Assembly (NCBI GenBank): GCA_024400635.1
Contig: JAKSMI010000002.1
Location: forward strand, 184,305 to 248,304
DNA from: Bacteroidales bacterium
Lineage (GTDB): Bacteria; Bacteroidota; Bacteroidia; Bacteroidales; WCHB1-69
DNA: 64,000 bases
Direction of reading: 5' to 3'
Shown here: positions 34,744 through 42,881 of the stretch, one piece after another
Layout: every line of letters begins with the position of its first letter
Position numbering within the stretch: the stretch's first letter is position 1
Notes under the pieces: generated by a model
What the model saw: only the letters and a program-made list of their open reading frames with translations
The model's database searches: none
What the model was told of the DNA's origin: nothing
Made by a program: the position numbers and the translations under genes

Positions 34744-35142
34744 TTAGTTGGTAGCCATCATCAAGACGGTCTTTTCGACAACTTCACCTTCTTGAAGTTT
34801 GATTTGTACAGTGCCGTGATAATTTTTGTGTGTAACGGTATCAGTGTAATCCGCAGTAACGGTAAGCAATGCTTCGTATGGATAAGTGTGTTCATAGATG
34901 CCATTGTCGTTAGTGACGGCATTTTTACCATTCTCAATGGCTGGATGAACCGTACGCCCAGAAGTGACAGCATTTGGATAAATTGTCAATGTGGCTCCAG
35001 GAACTACTGCTCCCGTGTCAGTTCCATTGGTTGTATAGTTGCAAATTATCTTGAGACCGCAATTGTAGTTCTTCTTACATTGGGTAAAAGCAAGCAACAA
35101 AACAACAGCCAAGAAGGGTATAAGAATCAAAGACTTTTTCAT
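34744..35142 (-). CDS. Small lipoprotein, function unknown
   Basis: 132 aa from the ATG at 35142 (KKSLILIPFLAVVLLLAFTQCKK, lipidated Cys). Earlier in-frame ATGs at 35166 and 35151 are less likely because a -7 box at 35171-35178 would put transcription start next to 35166. The mature part is a single beta-sandwich-like domain (GAVVPGATLTIYPN, DNGIYEHTYPYEALLTVTADY, LQEGEVVEKTVLMM), resembling carboxypeptidase-regulatory-like/Ig folds. Probably anchored in the periplasm or on the surface. Confidence 0.72.
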   Translation of the reverse strand: MKKSLILIPFLAVVLLLAFTQCKKNYNCGLKIICNYTTNGTDTGAVVPGATLTIYPNAVTSGRTVHPAIENGKNAVTNDNGIYEHTYPYEALLTVTADYTDTVTHKNYHGTVQIKLQEGEVVEKTVLMMATN

Positions 35143-35170
35143 AGTTCTCATATTTTTTTCATTCAAACTG

Positions 35171-35178
35171 CAAAATTA
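35171..35178 (-). promoter_or_regulatory. Putative -7 box for the small lipoprotein operon
   Basis: Reads TAATTTTG on the minus strand, matching TAnnTTTG, 28 bp upstream of the chosen ATG. Confidence 0.45.
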
Positions 35179-35346
35179 CACAAATAATTGTAAATTATAC
35201 CAATTTTTTTGATGAAAAGTTATTTTTTTTACTATCGTCTGAAATTGATATTAAGGTTAAACTTCTCGACAATTGTACCGAAATTTCCTATTCTCTTATT
35301 TTCTTAACTAAACAATTCAACAACTAATCAATTCAACAATATTTCG

Positions 35347-35354
35347 TATCTTTG
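35347..35354 (+). promoter_or_regulatory. Putative -7 box directly before prmC (leaderless mRNA)
   Basis: TATCTTTG ends 4 bp before the prmC ATG, so the expected transcription start is at or within a base or two of the start codon. Confidence 0.5.
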
Positions 35355-35358
35355 CCCT

Positions 35359-36219
35359 ATGAATTATCCATTACGTAATATCAAGAAAATCTTTAAGTTA
35401 TCACTTTCTTCCTTGTATGGTGATGACGAGATAGGTGCTATTACTTATTATTATTTTGAAAAAAAGTTAGGTATTGATAAATTGCGTTTTGCGCTGGAGC
35501 CGGATTCGGAATTGAATGAAAAGCAAATAATGCGGCTTCAAACCGATTTGCGTAGACTTTCTTGTGGCGAACCAGTCCAATATGTTTGTTGTGTGGCAGA
35601 ATTTTGCGGTCTTGATTTTAGTGTGGATTCCCGAGTTCTCATTCCCCGTCCTGAAACCGAAGAACTTGTACAACATGTTGTGAATCATTGCATTAAAAAA
35701 ACATCAATACGACATATTCTTGACCTGTGTACAGGAAGTGGTTGCATCGCCATCAGCTTGGCTAAACAGATTCACAATAGTCAAATTGTTGCAACAGATT
35801 ATCAAAATGGTATTCTCAATTTGGCAAGGCAAAATGCTGAAAATAACAAAGTCAACATTCATTTTTTACTTCACGATTTGCTTCACGATGATTTTCCTCT
35901 TTCGAATCAAAAATTTGATGTCATTGTAAGCAATCCTCCCTATATACCTCAAAGGAATAAGGCTAATCTGCATAAAAACGTTGCGGACTATGAACCCGCT
36001 ACAGCGTTGTTTGTTCCTGATGAAGATCCTTTGCTTTTTTATCGAAAAATTGCTGAACTTGCTTCCTTGATCCTTGTTCCCGGAGGCTCACTTTTTTTTG
36101 AAACCCATGACGATTTTCATCCTCAACTATCGCAATTACTTGAAAATCATGATTTTCATCAAATAGAATTGTTGAAAGACATGAATGATAAACCTCGATT
36201 TATTATTTGTAAAAAATAA
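35359..36219 (+). CDS. prmC: Peptide chain release factor N5-glutamine methyltransferase
   Basis: 286 aa. The N-terminal helical domain (IKKIFKLSLSSLYGDDEI) leads to the SAM-binding ILDLCTGSGCIAISLA (about 120-134) and the Gln-methyltransferase motif NPPY at 192-195 (VSNPPYIPQRN). It methylates the GGQ glutamine of release factors. The ATG at 35359 fits the normal family N-terminus although the promoter box ends only 4 bp before it. The antiporter gene follows after 6 bp. Confidence 0.93.
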   Translation: MNYPLRNIKKIFKLSLSSLYGDDEIGAITYYYFEKKLGIDKLRFALEPDSELNEKQIMRLQTDLRRLSCGEPVQYVCCVAEFCGLDFSVDSRVLIPRPETEELVQHVVNHCIKKTSIRHILDLCTGSGCIAISLAKQIHNSQIVATDYQNGILNLARQNAENNKVNIHFLLHDLLHDDFPLSNQKFDVIVSNPPYIPQRNKANLHKNVADYEPATALFVPDEDPLLFYRKIAELASLILVPGGSLFFETHDDFHPQLSQLLENHDFHQIELLKDMNDKPRFIICKK

Positions 36220-36225
36220 TTTTTT

Positions 36226-37950
36226 ATGGGCGAAGAAATGCATTTGGTTACTGACTTGGCACTGATATTGATTTCAGCAGGTGTTATGACTGTTGTTTTT
36301 AAACTTTTGAAACAGCCCTTGGTGTTGGGTTACATCGTGGCCGGTTTCATTGTCGGACCGCACTTCGGTCTTTTTCCTACGGTTTTTGAAACTACGAGTA
36401 TTTCAGAGTGGGCTGAAATTGGCATTATCTTCTTAATGTTTGCTTTAGGACTGGAATTTAGTTTCAAAAAATTGTTGAAAATGGGTAGTACGGCTTTCAT
36501 TGCGGCCGGTATTGAAATTGTTATGATGGTTGGAATCGGTGCGTTGTCTGGCTATTTGATGAATTGGAGCTTGATGGAGTGCATTTTCCTTGGTGGTATG
36601 TTGGCGATGTCGTCCACCACCATCATTATTAAGGCATTCGACGATTTAAAGCTGAAAAAGGAGCCTTTCGCTGACCTAACTATGGTTATTCTAATCATCC
36701 AGGATATTGTTGCCATCGTGATGATGGTGTTGCTTTCTACTGCCGCCGCTTCTCAGAAATTTCAAGGAAAAGAAATGCTTGAAGTAATTGCTAAGTTGTT
36801 GTTTTTCTTGATTTTGTGGTTTGTCGTAGGTATTGCGATTATCCCCACCCTTCTTCGCAAAACAAAAAAATATATTAATGATGAGACCTTGCTGATTATT
36901 TCTATCGGATTATGTTTTGGAATGGTAGTTTTTGCCAATTTTGTGGGTTTTTCTTCAGCATTGGGTGCATTTGTAATGGGCTCTATTTTATGCGAAACCA
37001 TCGAAGGTGAGCATATTGAAAAACTGACAAAAGGAACTAAAGACTTGTTTGGTGCTATTTTCTTCGTTTCGGTAGGTATGATGGTCGATCCGCAAATTTT
37101 AATGGCTTATTGGAAACCGATTTTATTTCTTACTTTAATAACGTTGGTGGTCAAGGCTTTCATTTCTGCTGGTGGCGTGTTGATGGCTGGCGAATCGCTT
37201 CAAGTTTCCATTAAAACCGGTTTCAGTTTGTCGCAAATCGGTGAATTTGCTTTCATTATTGCCAGTCTTGGCGTATCGTTGAACGTGTTGAGTCCCTATA
37301 TCTATCCTGTCATTGTGGCGGTTTCTGTAATTACCACCTTTACCACACCATACGCAATACGCCTTGCGGACCCATTCTCTAATTGGCTTGAGCAACATTT
37401 GCCAGACAAAACAAAACAGAAACTCGATGATTATAGCTTGGTGGGGAAAAACGATGGGAAACCCAGCGAATGGCGTATCATCATCAAAACTTCATTATTT
37501 AGAACACTACTTTTCGGAATCTTGTGTTTCGCCATTACCCTGGTGGCTTTCCAGTATTTTTATCCGCTGATGTTCGATTTGTTGGGTGAATATCTGCCAG
37601 TCAAAGTGATTAGTATTATTAATGCTATCGCTTTGCTCTTGGTTATTTCTCCATTTCTATATGGAATGATGTCTAATAAAACCAGTACCCAGGCATTGTA
37701 TGCCAAGTTGTGGCGGCAGGGACAACTTAACCGAATCCTCATCGTGGCCTGGACAGTCCTCCGTATTATCATCGCTTGCTTCTTTGTGATTATGATTTTG
37801 TCAAAATCATTCAAATTCACAAAGTTAGTGATTATTATTTTGGCACTTGTCATCGTTTTATTCTTCCTCTTTTCGAAAAATACGCTTCATCGTTTTTCTA
37901 AGATTGAAGATAATTTCATGACCAATTTGAATGCGAAAGAAGATCAATAG
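36226..37950 (+). CDS. CPA2-family cation:proton antiporter (KefB-like, no TrkA-N domain)
   Basis: 574 aa. About 12 membrane segments in the first ~385 residues carry the Na/H exchanger pattern (QPLVLGYIVAGFIVGPHFG, FALGLEFSFKKL, ILIIQDIVAIVMM, FVGFSSALGAFVMGSILCET, FSLSQIGEFAFIIASLG). The C-terminal ~170 residues add more hydrophobic segments in place of the Rossmann TrkA-N domain found in classic KefB/C, so regulation should differ. Likely K+ or Na+ efflux coupled to protons. Downstream by 11 bp is a nucleotidyltransferase gene. Confidence 0.85.
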   Translation: MGEEMHLVTDLALILISAGVMTVVFKLLKQPLVLGYIVAGFIVGPHFGLFPTVFETTSISEWAEIGIIFLMFALGLEFSFKKLLKMGSTAFIAAGIEIVMMVGIGALSGYLMNWSLMECIFLGGMLAMSSTTIIIKAFDDLKLKKEPFADLTMVILIIQDIVAIVMMVLLSTAAASQKFQGKEMLEVIAKLLFFLILWFVVGIAIIPTLLRKTKKYINDETLLIISIGLCFGMVVFANFVGFSSALGAFVMGSILCETIEGEHIEKLTKGTKDLFGAIFFVSVGMMVDPQILMAYWKPILFLTLITLVVKAFISAGGVLMAGESLQVSIKTGFSLSQIGEFAFIIASLGVSLNVLSPYIYPVIVAVSVITTFTTPYAIRLADPFSNWLEQHLPDKTKQKLDDYSLVGKNDGKPSEWRIIIKTSLFRTLLFGILCFAITLVAFQYFYPLMFDLLGEYLPVKVISIINAIALLLVISPFLYGMMSNKTSTQALYAKLWRQGQLNRILIVAWTVLRIIIACFFVIMILSKSFKFTKLVIIILALVIVLFFLFSKNTLHRFSKIEDNFMTNLNAKEDQ

Positions 37951-37961
37951 TTTTTATCAGA

Positions 37962-38687
37962 ATGTCAATGAAAAAGAATTTGAATAATATTTCTGCAATG
38001 GTTTTTGCCGCGGGCTTGGGCACCCGACTCTATCCTTTGACCGCTGATCGTCCAAAAGCATTGGTGGAATATCAAGGAAAAACTTTACTCGAACATGTGT
38101 TGCAAAAAATCATTGACTCAGGAATTCATCATATCGTGGTCAATATTCACCATTTTCCTGATTTGATGATTCAATTTATTGAAAATCACCATTTTGATGC
38201 TGATATTGAAATTTCTGACGAACGCGATTTGTTGCGGGAAACAGGCGGTGGCTTGAAATATGCCGCACGTTTTTTCAAAAATTCAACACATATTCTTTTG
38301 CATAATGTGGATATTATCTCAGATCTTTCTTTCCAAAATATTATTGACAATCATTTGAATGATAACGCTTTGGCAACTTTGGCTGTCCGACAAAGAGAGA
38401 CAAACCGTTATTTTCTTTTTGATGAAAATCAACAACTTTGTGGCTGGAAAAATACTAAAACCGGAGAGGAAATCCATACACGTGATGCTGCTTCTGTCAA
38501 TTCTTTGGCTTTCAGTGGAGTGCATATCGTTAAACGTGAGCTGTTGGATCTTATCCCTAATGCGGAAAAACAGTCTATAACACCGATTTATCTCGAACTT
38601 TCCAAATCTTATGCAATAAATGCTTTCATTCATAATGAAGGTCAATGGCACGATATGGGAAAAATTGAAGATTTCAAGGCTTTGTAA
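37962..38687 (+). CDS. Sugar-1-phosphate nucleotidyltransferase (RmlA/MurU-like)
   Basis: 241 aa; a second ATG at 37968 is equally possible. The NTP-transferase signature AMVFAAGLGTRLYPLTADRPKALVEYQGK lies near the start and the metal-binding Asp in HNVDIISDLSF near 110. GQWHDMGKIEDF near the C-terminus matches the MurNAc-1-P uridylyltransferase/mannose-1-P guanylyltransferase-like group, which lacks a left-handed beta-helix. It makes an NDP-sugar for envelope glycans or recycles wall sugars. It is between the antiporter and a GT39 gene in a plus-strand run. Confidence 0.85.
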   Translation: MSMKKNLNNISAMVFAAGLGTRLYPLTADRPKALVEYQGKTLLEHVLQKIIDSGIHHIVVNIHHFPDLMIQFIENHHFDADIEISDERDLLRETGGGLKYAARFFKNSTHILLHNVDIISDLSFQNIIDNHLNDNALATLAVRQRETNRYFLFDENQQLCGWKNTKTGEEIHTRDAASVNSLAFSGVHIVKRELLDLIPNAEKQSITPIYLELSKSYAINAFIHNEGQWHDMGKIEDFKAL

Positions 38688-38698
38688 TTTTCCATAGT

Positions 38699-40246
38699 AT
38701 GAAAATTAAAGAACAAAATATAAATATTATTCTTGCTTGGATTCTGCTCGTCAGTTTGTTGCTTCGTGCATTCTTCGCTGCTTTTCTGGAATTAGGTAAT
38801 GATGAGGTCTATTATTGGACCTACGCACTTTATCCTGATTGGTCGCATTTTGACCACCCTGGCATGCTCGGCTGGATGATGCAGATTTTTAGTTTGAATC
38901 TAAGTTTCGATAGCGAATTTTTCCTGCGACTTTCTTCCGTTTTACTAATGACCGTGGATACTTATCTGCTTTATCTTATTGGTTGCAAGATAAAAAGTAA
39001 AACAACGGGTTTGTATGCCGCATTGCTTTATACGACATCGCTTTATGGATTTGTTATTACAGGTGTTTTTATCATGCCTGATACACCATTGATGTTCTTT
39101 GCTTTATTGTCCATATATTTGATAATCAGTTATTTCAAATCCAAAAAGAAAAAACAATGGACATTGTTGTTGGCAGGATTTACGATGGGTTGTGCAATGC
39201 TTTCCAAATATTCTGCTGCTTTTCTATGGTTTGGTTTGGCTTTGTATATTCTGTGTTTTGACCGTAAAGAGTTGAAAAACAAGTATTTGTATTTTTCACT
39301 TTTGATATCGATGATTTGTATTATACCAGTTCTAATTTGGAATTGGCAGAACAATTTCATCAGTTTCAATTTTCATGGGAATCGCGTCAGTTTTTTTGAT
39401 AAACCGCATTTTGACTATTTCGGCAGAGAGGTTTTGGGCGAGTTTTTGTACAATAATCCCGTGGTTTATGTGTTGATAATCATTGCATTAGTTTCTTTTT
39501 TCAGAAAGAAATATGATATTGACGCATCCGTTTCGAGATTTTTATTGTGTGTGGCTTTACCTTGGATGGGTCTTTTTTTGTATTTTTCGTTTACGCGTCC
39601 CACATTACCTCATTGGAGTGCGCCAGCGGTTAGTTTCCTAATTCCTTTCGCGGCCGCTTTTTTGGATGCTAATACTGATAGCGATACTGATGGCAAAAAA
39701 TTGCCGAATAGTATAATAGCTGCCGTGTTATTGCTCTTGTTGACCATTATTATGGGGACTTTTGAAATTAAAACGGGATTGATTCAAGCTTCCATTAATA
39801 AAGATAAAAAGCAGGGAATGAATGAATTGGGAAGGGGAGATGTGACTTTGGATATGTACGGCTGGAAGCAGTTGGAAGAAAAATTCTCAGCGGTACGTGC
39901 TGATGCAATTGATCAAGGCGTTATGAATGCGACGGATGGCATTGTGGCTTTGCAGTGGTTCCCAGCCGCAAACCTTGATTATTATGTGGCACGACCATTA
40001 AATATTCCGCTAATTGCCTTGGGAGATATTTCCCAAATACATAAGTATCACTGGATAAATGAAAAACGTGGCGGCTTGAAGAAAAATTCCGCCTATTGGT
40101 TTTTGGATCAAAGTTGCCATTCTTTCGGCTGTGACCATCCTTTGCTCTTGGAATCTTTTTCAGCGGCTGAACCTGTTGATACGATTGCAATTGAGCGCTC
40201 GGGTAGGACAGTTGAATATGTCTTTGTTTACAAGTTGCGCCCTTAA
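38699..40246 (+). CDS. GT39/ArnT-like membrane glycosyltransferase
   Basis: 515 aa with about 10-12 membrane segments. The catalytic loop has the Asp-Glu pair in LGNDEVYYWTYAL, and DHPGMLGWMMQIF follows, both typical of polyprenyl-phosphate-dependent PMT/ArnT enzymes. LPHWSAPAVSFLIPFAAAFL is the second conserved membrane region. It transfers a sugar from a lipid carrier to lipid or protein on the periplasmic side. Its last 12 codons lie in a 36-bp sequence that recurs exactly 2.6 kb downstream, where the same C-terminus would also end in a stop (TGA rather than TAA). Confidence 0.88.
   Translation: MKIKEQNINIILAWILLVSLLLRAFFAAFLELGNDEVYYWTYALYPDWSHFDHPGMLGWMMQIFSLNLSFDSEFFLRLSSVLLMTVDTYLLYLIGCKIKSKTTGLYAALLYTTSLYGFVITGVFIMPDTPLMFFALLSIYLIISYFKSKKKKQWTLLLAGFTMGCAMLSKYSAAFLWFGLALYILCFDRKELKNKYLYFSLLISMICIIPVLIWNWQNNFISFNFHGNRVSFFDKPHFDYFGREVLGEFLYNNPVVYVLIIIALVSFFRKKYDIDASVSRFLLCVALPWMGLFLYFSFTRPTLPHWSAPAVSFLIPFAAAFLDANTDSDTDGKKLPNSIIAAVLLLLLTIIMGTFEIKTGLIQASINKDKKQGMNELGRGDVTLDMYGWKQLEEKFSAVRADAIDQGVMNATDGIVALQWFPAANLDYYVARPLNIPLIALGDISQIHKYHWINEKRGGLKKNSAYWFLDQSCHSFGCDHPLLLESFSAAEPVDTIAIERSGRTVEYVFVYKLRP
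40209..40244 (+). repeat. Left copy of a 36-bp exact direct repeat bounding a 2.6-kb segment
   Basis: Begins CAGTTGAATATG and ends TTGCGCCCTT. The right copy is at 42846-42881 in the same orientation. The left copy encodes the end of the GT39 protein (VEYVFVYKLRP). Confidence 0.9.
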
Positions 40247-40279
40247 TTATCAATTTTTTCCCTTTAATATTAGATTTTT

Positions 40280-40304
40280 GCAACTTTTAGATGAGTTGCG
40301 TTTT
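40280..40304 (+). terminator. Possible intrinsic terminator after GT39
   Basis: 6-bp stem GCAACT / AGTTGC with an 8-nt loop, followed by GTTTTT. The weak stem makes this tentative. Confidence 0.4.
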
Positions 40305-40392
40305 TCCCCTGACTTTGACAGCCTTAATGCGATTTGTTTGTCCGTTTGCACCGACGTGGGATGTGCTGCCGGTAGTGTGACGGTAAGTCGGC

Positions 40393-40521
40393 GGTGTCTG
40401 AAAGACACCACAATTAGTAACCGGGGACGAAGTCCTCGGTGGGGAATGGCGTTGTTGGAATCTCTTGCCTGAAAGGCAATACCATTTTCTGATACTTTCT
40501 TTGAAACCCAAAGAAAGTATC
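40393..40521. repeat. Chain of four hairpins
   Basis: Hairpin 1: GGTGTC-TGAAA-GACACC (40393-40409). Hairpin 2: CCGGGGAC-GAA-GTCCTCGG (40421-40439, one G-T pair). Hairpin 3: TTGCCT-GAA-AGGCAA (40465-40479). Hairpin 4: 13-bp perfect arms GATACTTTCTTTG / CAAAGAAAGTATC with a 5-nt loop (40491-40521). Three of the loops centre on GAA. The pattern suggests a structured extragenic repeat or RNA element rather than a gene. Confidence 0.7.
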
Positions 40522-40646
40522 GCAAAGAAAGGTTTCCCGCTGAACAAGCCTTTGCTACAAATCGGGCAGTTGCAGGCTAAACGCAGAAACTCGCCTCGAT
40601 TTGTCACGCAAAGCGCTTGTAAGGCGGAGGATATTTGTCAAAAAAA

Positions 40647-40709
40647 CCGCCAAGTGTACCAACAAAAAACCGCCAAGTGTACCAACAGAAAATCGCCAAG
40701 TGTACCAAC
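40647..40709 (+). repeat. Three tandem 23-bp units
   Basis: Core CGCCAAGTGTACCAAC recurs at exact 23-bp steps (units starting at 40647, 40670 and 40693). Units 1 and 2 begin CCGCC and unit 3 TCGCC; the spacers are A-rich. The last unit ends 17 bp before the -33 element of the ATPase gene, so it may be an operator. Confidence 0.8.
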
Positions 40710-40725
40710 GAAAAATCATTATCAT

Positions 40726-40756
40726 GTTGAAAATTAAAAAAATATGTGTATTTTTG
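40726..40756 (+). promoter_or_regulatory. Promoter of the DUF4143 ATPase gene
   Basis: GTTG (40726-40729), a 19-bp spacer, then TATTTTTG (40749-40756), close to the Bacteroidota TTTG-N19-TAnnTTTG consensus. The ATG is 24 bp downstream. Confidence 0.6.
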
Positions 40757-40779
40757 CAGCGTAAAAATAGTGATGAAAA

Positions 40780-42060
40780 ATGAATGAATATTTGAATCGA
40801 ATCGCTGACCAAATTTTGATGGATAAATTGGATGCTATGGGAGCCGTGCTCATCGAAGGTCCTAAATATTGCGGCAAGACCACCTTGGCTCGCCAGCATG
40901 CTGGTAGCGTCCTCTATATGGCAGATCCCGATACGAAACAGCAGAATATGGCCTTGGCTCAAACCAATATTAAAAAGTTGCTTGCAGGAGATACTCCACG
41001 CCTTATTGACGAATGGCAGCTTGTCCCGCAATTTTGGGATGCGGTAAGAAACGAAATCGATAAACGTGGCGAGGATGGTCAATTTATGTTGACAGGTTCT
41101 GCCGTCCCGCCAAGCCAAAATGAAATTTTTCATACGGGTACGGGACGTATTTCCTGGTTGCGCCTTCGTACGATGAGTTTATGGGAATCTGGCGATTCAA
41201 CCGGTGATGTCAGTTTGAAGAAGCTATTCGACCATTCACAAATATTAGACGGCTTTGCCCATATTGATCTTGACCGTTTGGCATACCTTACCTGCCGTGG
41301 GGGATGGCCCAAGGCCGTGCTGAAAAACAATCCCAAGTCAGCACTTATGCAGGCAAAGGAATATTACGAAGCGGTGGTCCGTTCGGATATATCAAGGGTG
41401 GACGGTGTGGAACGTGACCCGGAATTGGCGAAACGCCTGATGCGGTCCTATGCCCGTCATCAGGGCGCTCAAGTTGGGGCGCAAACCATTTTGGAAGATC
41501 TTAAAAGCAATGAAAGCGAATCATTAAGTGCCAATACTCTATATTCTTATATAAAGGCGTTGAAAAAGATTTTCGTCGTCGAGGACGCACTCGCTTGGAA
41601 TCCAAATATTCGTTCCCAAACGGCAATCCGAACCTCCGATACAAGATATTTTATCGACCCATCCATCGCCACGGCAGCTTTGGGACTTGGACCGGCAGAT
41701 TTGATAAACGACCTGAATACTTTTGGACTGATTTTTGAAACGCTCTGCATTCGCGATTTGCGTGTTTATGCCGATGCCTTAGGAGGCACGGTCTATCATT
41801 ATCGCGACAAAAACGGCTTGGAATGCGATGCCGTGATTCATTTAGATAATGGTAATTATGGTCTTGTGGAAATTAAATTGGGTGGCGCCGTTTCAATAGA
41901 CGATGGCGCTATGACTTTGCGAAAACTGGCTGATAAAATTGACACGACAAGGATGAAAGAGCCGTCGTTTCTTATGGTCCTAACTGGCATAGGAGACTAT
42001 ACCTACCGCCGTCTGGAAGACGGCGTGATCGTTGTGCCGATAGGAAGTCTGAAGGATTAA
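40780..42060 (+). CDS. AAA ATPase with DUF4143 (ATP-binding protein)
   Basis: 426 aa. Walker A GPKYCGKT (27-34), Walker B-like LIDEWQ (75-80), sensor-like FMLTGSAVPP, and the C-terminal DUF4143 nuclease-fold part (FETLCIRDLRVYADALGG, YRDKNGLECDAVIHLDNGNYGLVEIKLGG), which includes D-x(n)-ExK residues of the PD-(D/E)XK type. This architecture is common in multi-copy Bacteroidota and Fibrobacter ATPases of unknown function; a defence or toxin-like role is often suspected but unproven. The gene has its own promoter and repeat array and lies inside the 36-bp-repeat-bounded segment. Its stop overlaps the convergent lipoprotein stop by 4 bp. Confidence 0.9.
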   Translation: MNEYLNRIADQILMDKLDAMGAVLIEGPKYCGKTTLARQHAGSVLYMADPDTKQQNMALAQTNIKKLLAGDTPRLIDEWQLVPQFWDAVRNEIDKRGEDGQFMLTGSAVPPSQNEIFHTGTGRISWLRLRTMSLWESGDSTGDVSLKKLFDHSQILDGFAHIDLDRLAYLTCRGGWPKAVLKNNPKSALMQAKEYYEAVVRSDISRVDGVERDPELAKRLMRSYARHQGAQVGAQTILEDLKSNESESLSANTLYSYIKALKKIFVVEDALAWNPNIRSQTAIRTSDTRYFIDPSIATAALGLGPADLINDLNTFGLIFETLCIRDLRVYADALGGTVYHYRDKNGLECDAVIHLDNGNYGLVEIKLGGAVSIDDGAMTLRKLADKIDTTRMKEPSFLMVLTGIGDYTYRRLEDGVIVVPIGSLKD

Positions 42061-42755
42061 TTTATAGTCATAGGTGTCCATTTCGCATTATTGAAGACAA
42101 TATGCAAATTTCTCACTTCCTCTGTTTCCAAGTGCTTTAATGTACCGGTAACTTCTGCCGTTAAGGTTTTGTCGTTAAAATTAATGTCGCTAACAATGGT
42201 AGTGGTGGCATCGGGTTGCCAATTGGGATTGTTATAAGTATCACAATCATCAGCGTTGGCCATATACATCAGCGCACTGAAATCATAGTTGGTGAAAGTT
42301 CCTAAATGGTCGCTTATGTATCCCATAAATCGTGGGTAATCCTCTGAAGACTTTTGTATATATACTGTTAGCAAGCCCATCAGGGCATTAAAATCCTCAT
42401 CCACCAAGAACTGTGCGGCTGTCCAAGTTTCATCCCCGAAAGTCACGGTAACGCCTTCAGGAGTTGGGGAGCTTGACTTTTCAAAAGTAGCGGTATAGGT
42501 AGCGTCTTGGGTAACGGTAATGGTACGGGGATTATCCGTATTGCCATCCTGCCAGCCAACGAATTTATAACCTTCTTTTGCCGTTGCAGTTAAAGTGGCT
42601 GTTGCGTTTTCAGCGTAGGTGCCACCACCGCTTACGGTACCCCATTCGGCATTGTTTGCATTCACTGTGATCGTATACTGTTTGTCCTTTTTGCAAGAAA
42701 CGAACAGCATGCTGCAAGCCAAAAGAATAATGCCTAAAATTTTGATGTTTTTCAT
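42057..42755 (-). CDS. Lipoprotein with InlB-type beta repeat (paralogue A)
   Basis: 232 aa. Lipoprotein signal (ILGIILLACSMLFVSCKK). The first ~92 residues include a Bacteroidota/Listeria-type repeat (YTITVNANNAEWGTV, GGGTYAENATATLTATAKEG, YKFVGWQDGNTDNPRTITV). They are nearly identical, also at DNA level, to the protein encoded at 43356-44183. The remainder (from about PEGVTVTFGDETWTA to the end) is a diverged relative of the same C-terminal domain. Probably surface-exposed. It lies within the 36-bp-repeat segment, so it may be the moved or duplicated copy. Confidence 0.82.
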   Translation of the reverse strand: MKNIKILGIILLACSMLFVSCKKDKQYTITVNANNAEWGTVSGGGTYAENATATLTATAKEGYKFVGWQDGNTDNPRTITVTQDATYTATFEKSSSPTPEGVTVTFGDETWTAAQFLVDEDFNALMGLLTVYIQKSSEDYPRFMGYISDHLGTFTNYDFSALMYMANADDCDTYNNPNWQPDATTTIVSDINFNDKTLTAEVTGTLKHLETEEVRNLHIVFNNAKWTPMTIN

Positions 42756-42845
42756 TTTTCTATGTATTTGGGTTGATATTGTTTTTTCAATATTATTTTG
42801 TTTTCAGAAAGCAATATACGATTGAAATAGTAACATAGGAAAGGG

Positions 42846-42881
42846 CAGTTGAATATGTCTTTGTTTACAAGTTGCGCCCTT
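42846..42881 (+). repeat. Right copy of the 36-bp exact direct repeat
   Basis: Identical to 40209-40244. It contains the last codons and stop of the minus-strand DUF4878-like lipoprotein gene (stop at 42865-42867), and on the plus strand it would still encode the GT39 C-terminus followed by TGA. Confidence 0.9.

Larger units (their letters stand above)
40247..40779. other. 533-bp intergenic region: hairpin chain, 23-bp tandem repeats and a promoter
   Basis: No gene is supported. From left to right it holds a possible terminator (40280-40304), four successive hairpins (40393-40521), an ACAAATCG/CGATTTGT inverted repeat (40557-40564 / 40597-40604), three 23-bp tandem units (40647-40709) and a -33/-7 promoter (40726-40756). 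It looks richer in G+C than the flanking genes. Confidence 0.7.

Noticed and set aside
40647..40709. Possible CRISPR remnant
   Set aside because: The 23-bp units are contiguous with only A-rich joins, no unique spacers and no cas genes.
40287..40737. Several 90-110-codon frames on both strands in the hairpin/tandem-repeat region
   Set aside because: They are translations of repeats and hairpins, overlap each other in all frames and lack start context or motifs.
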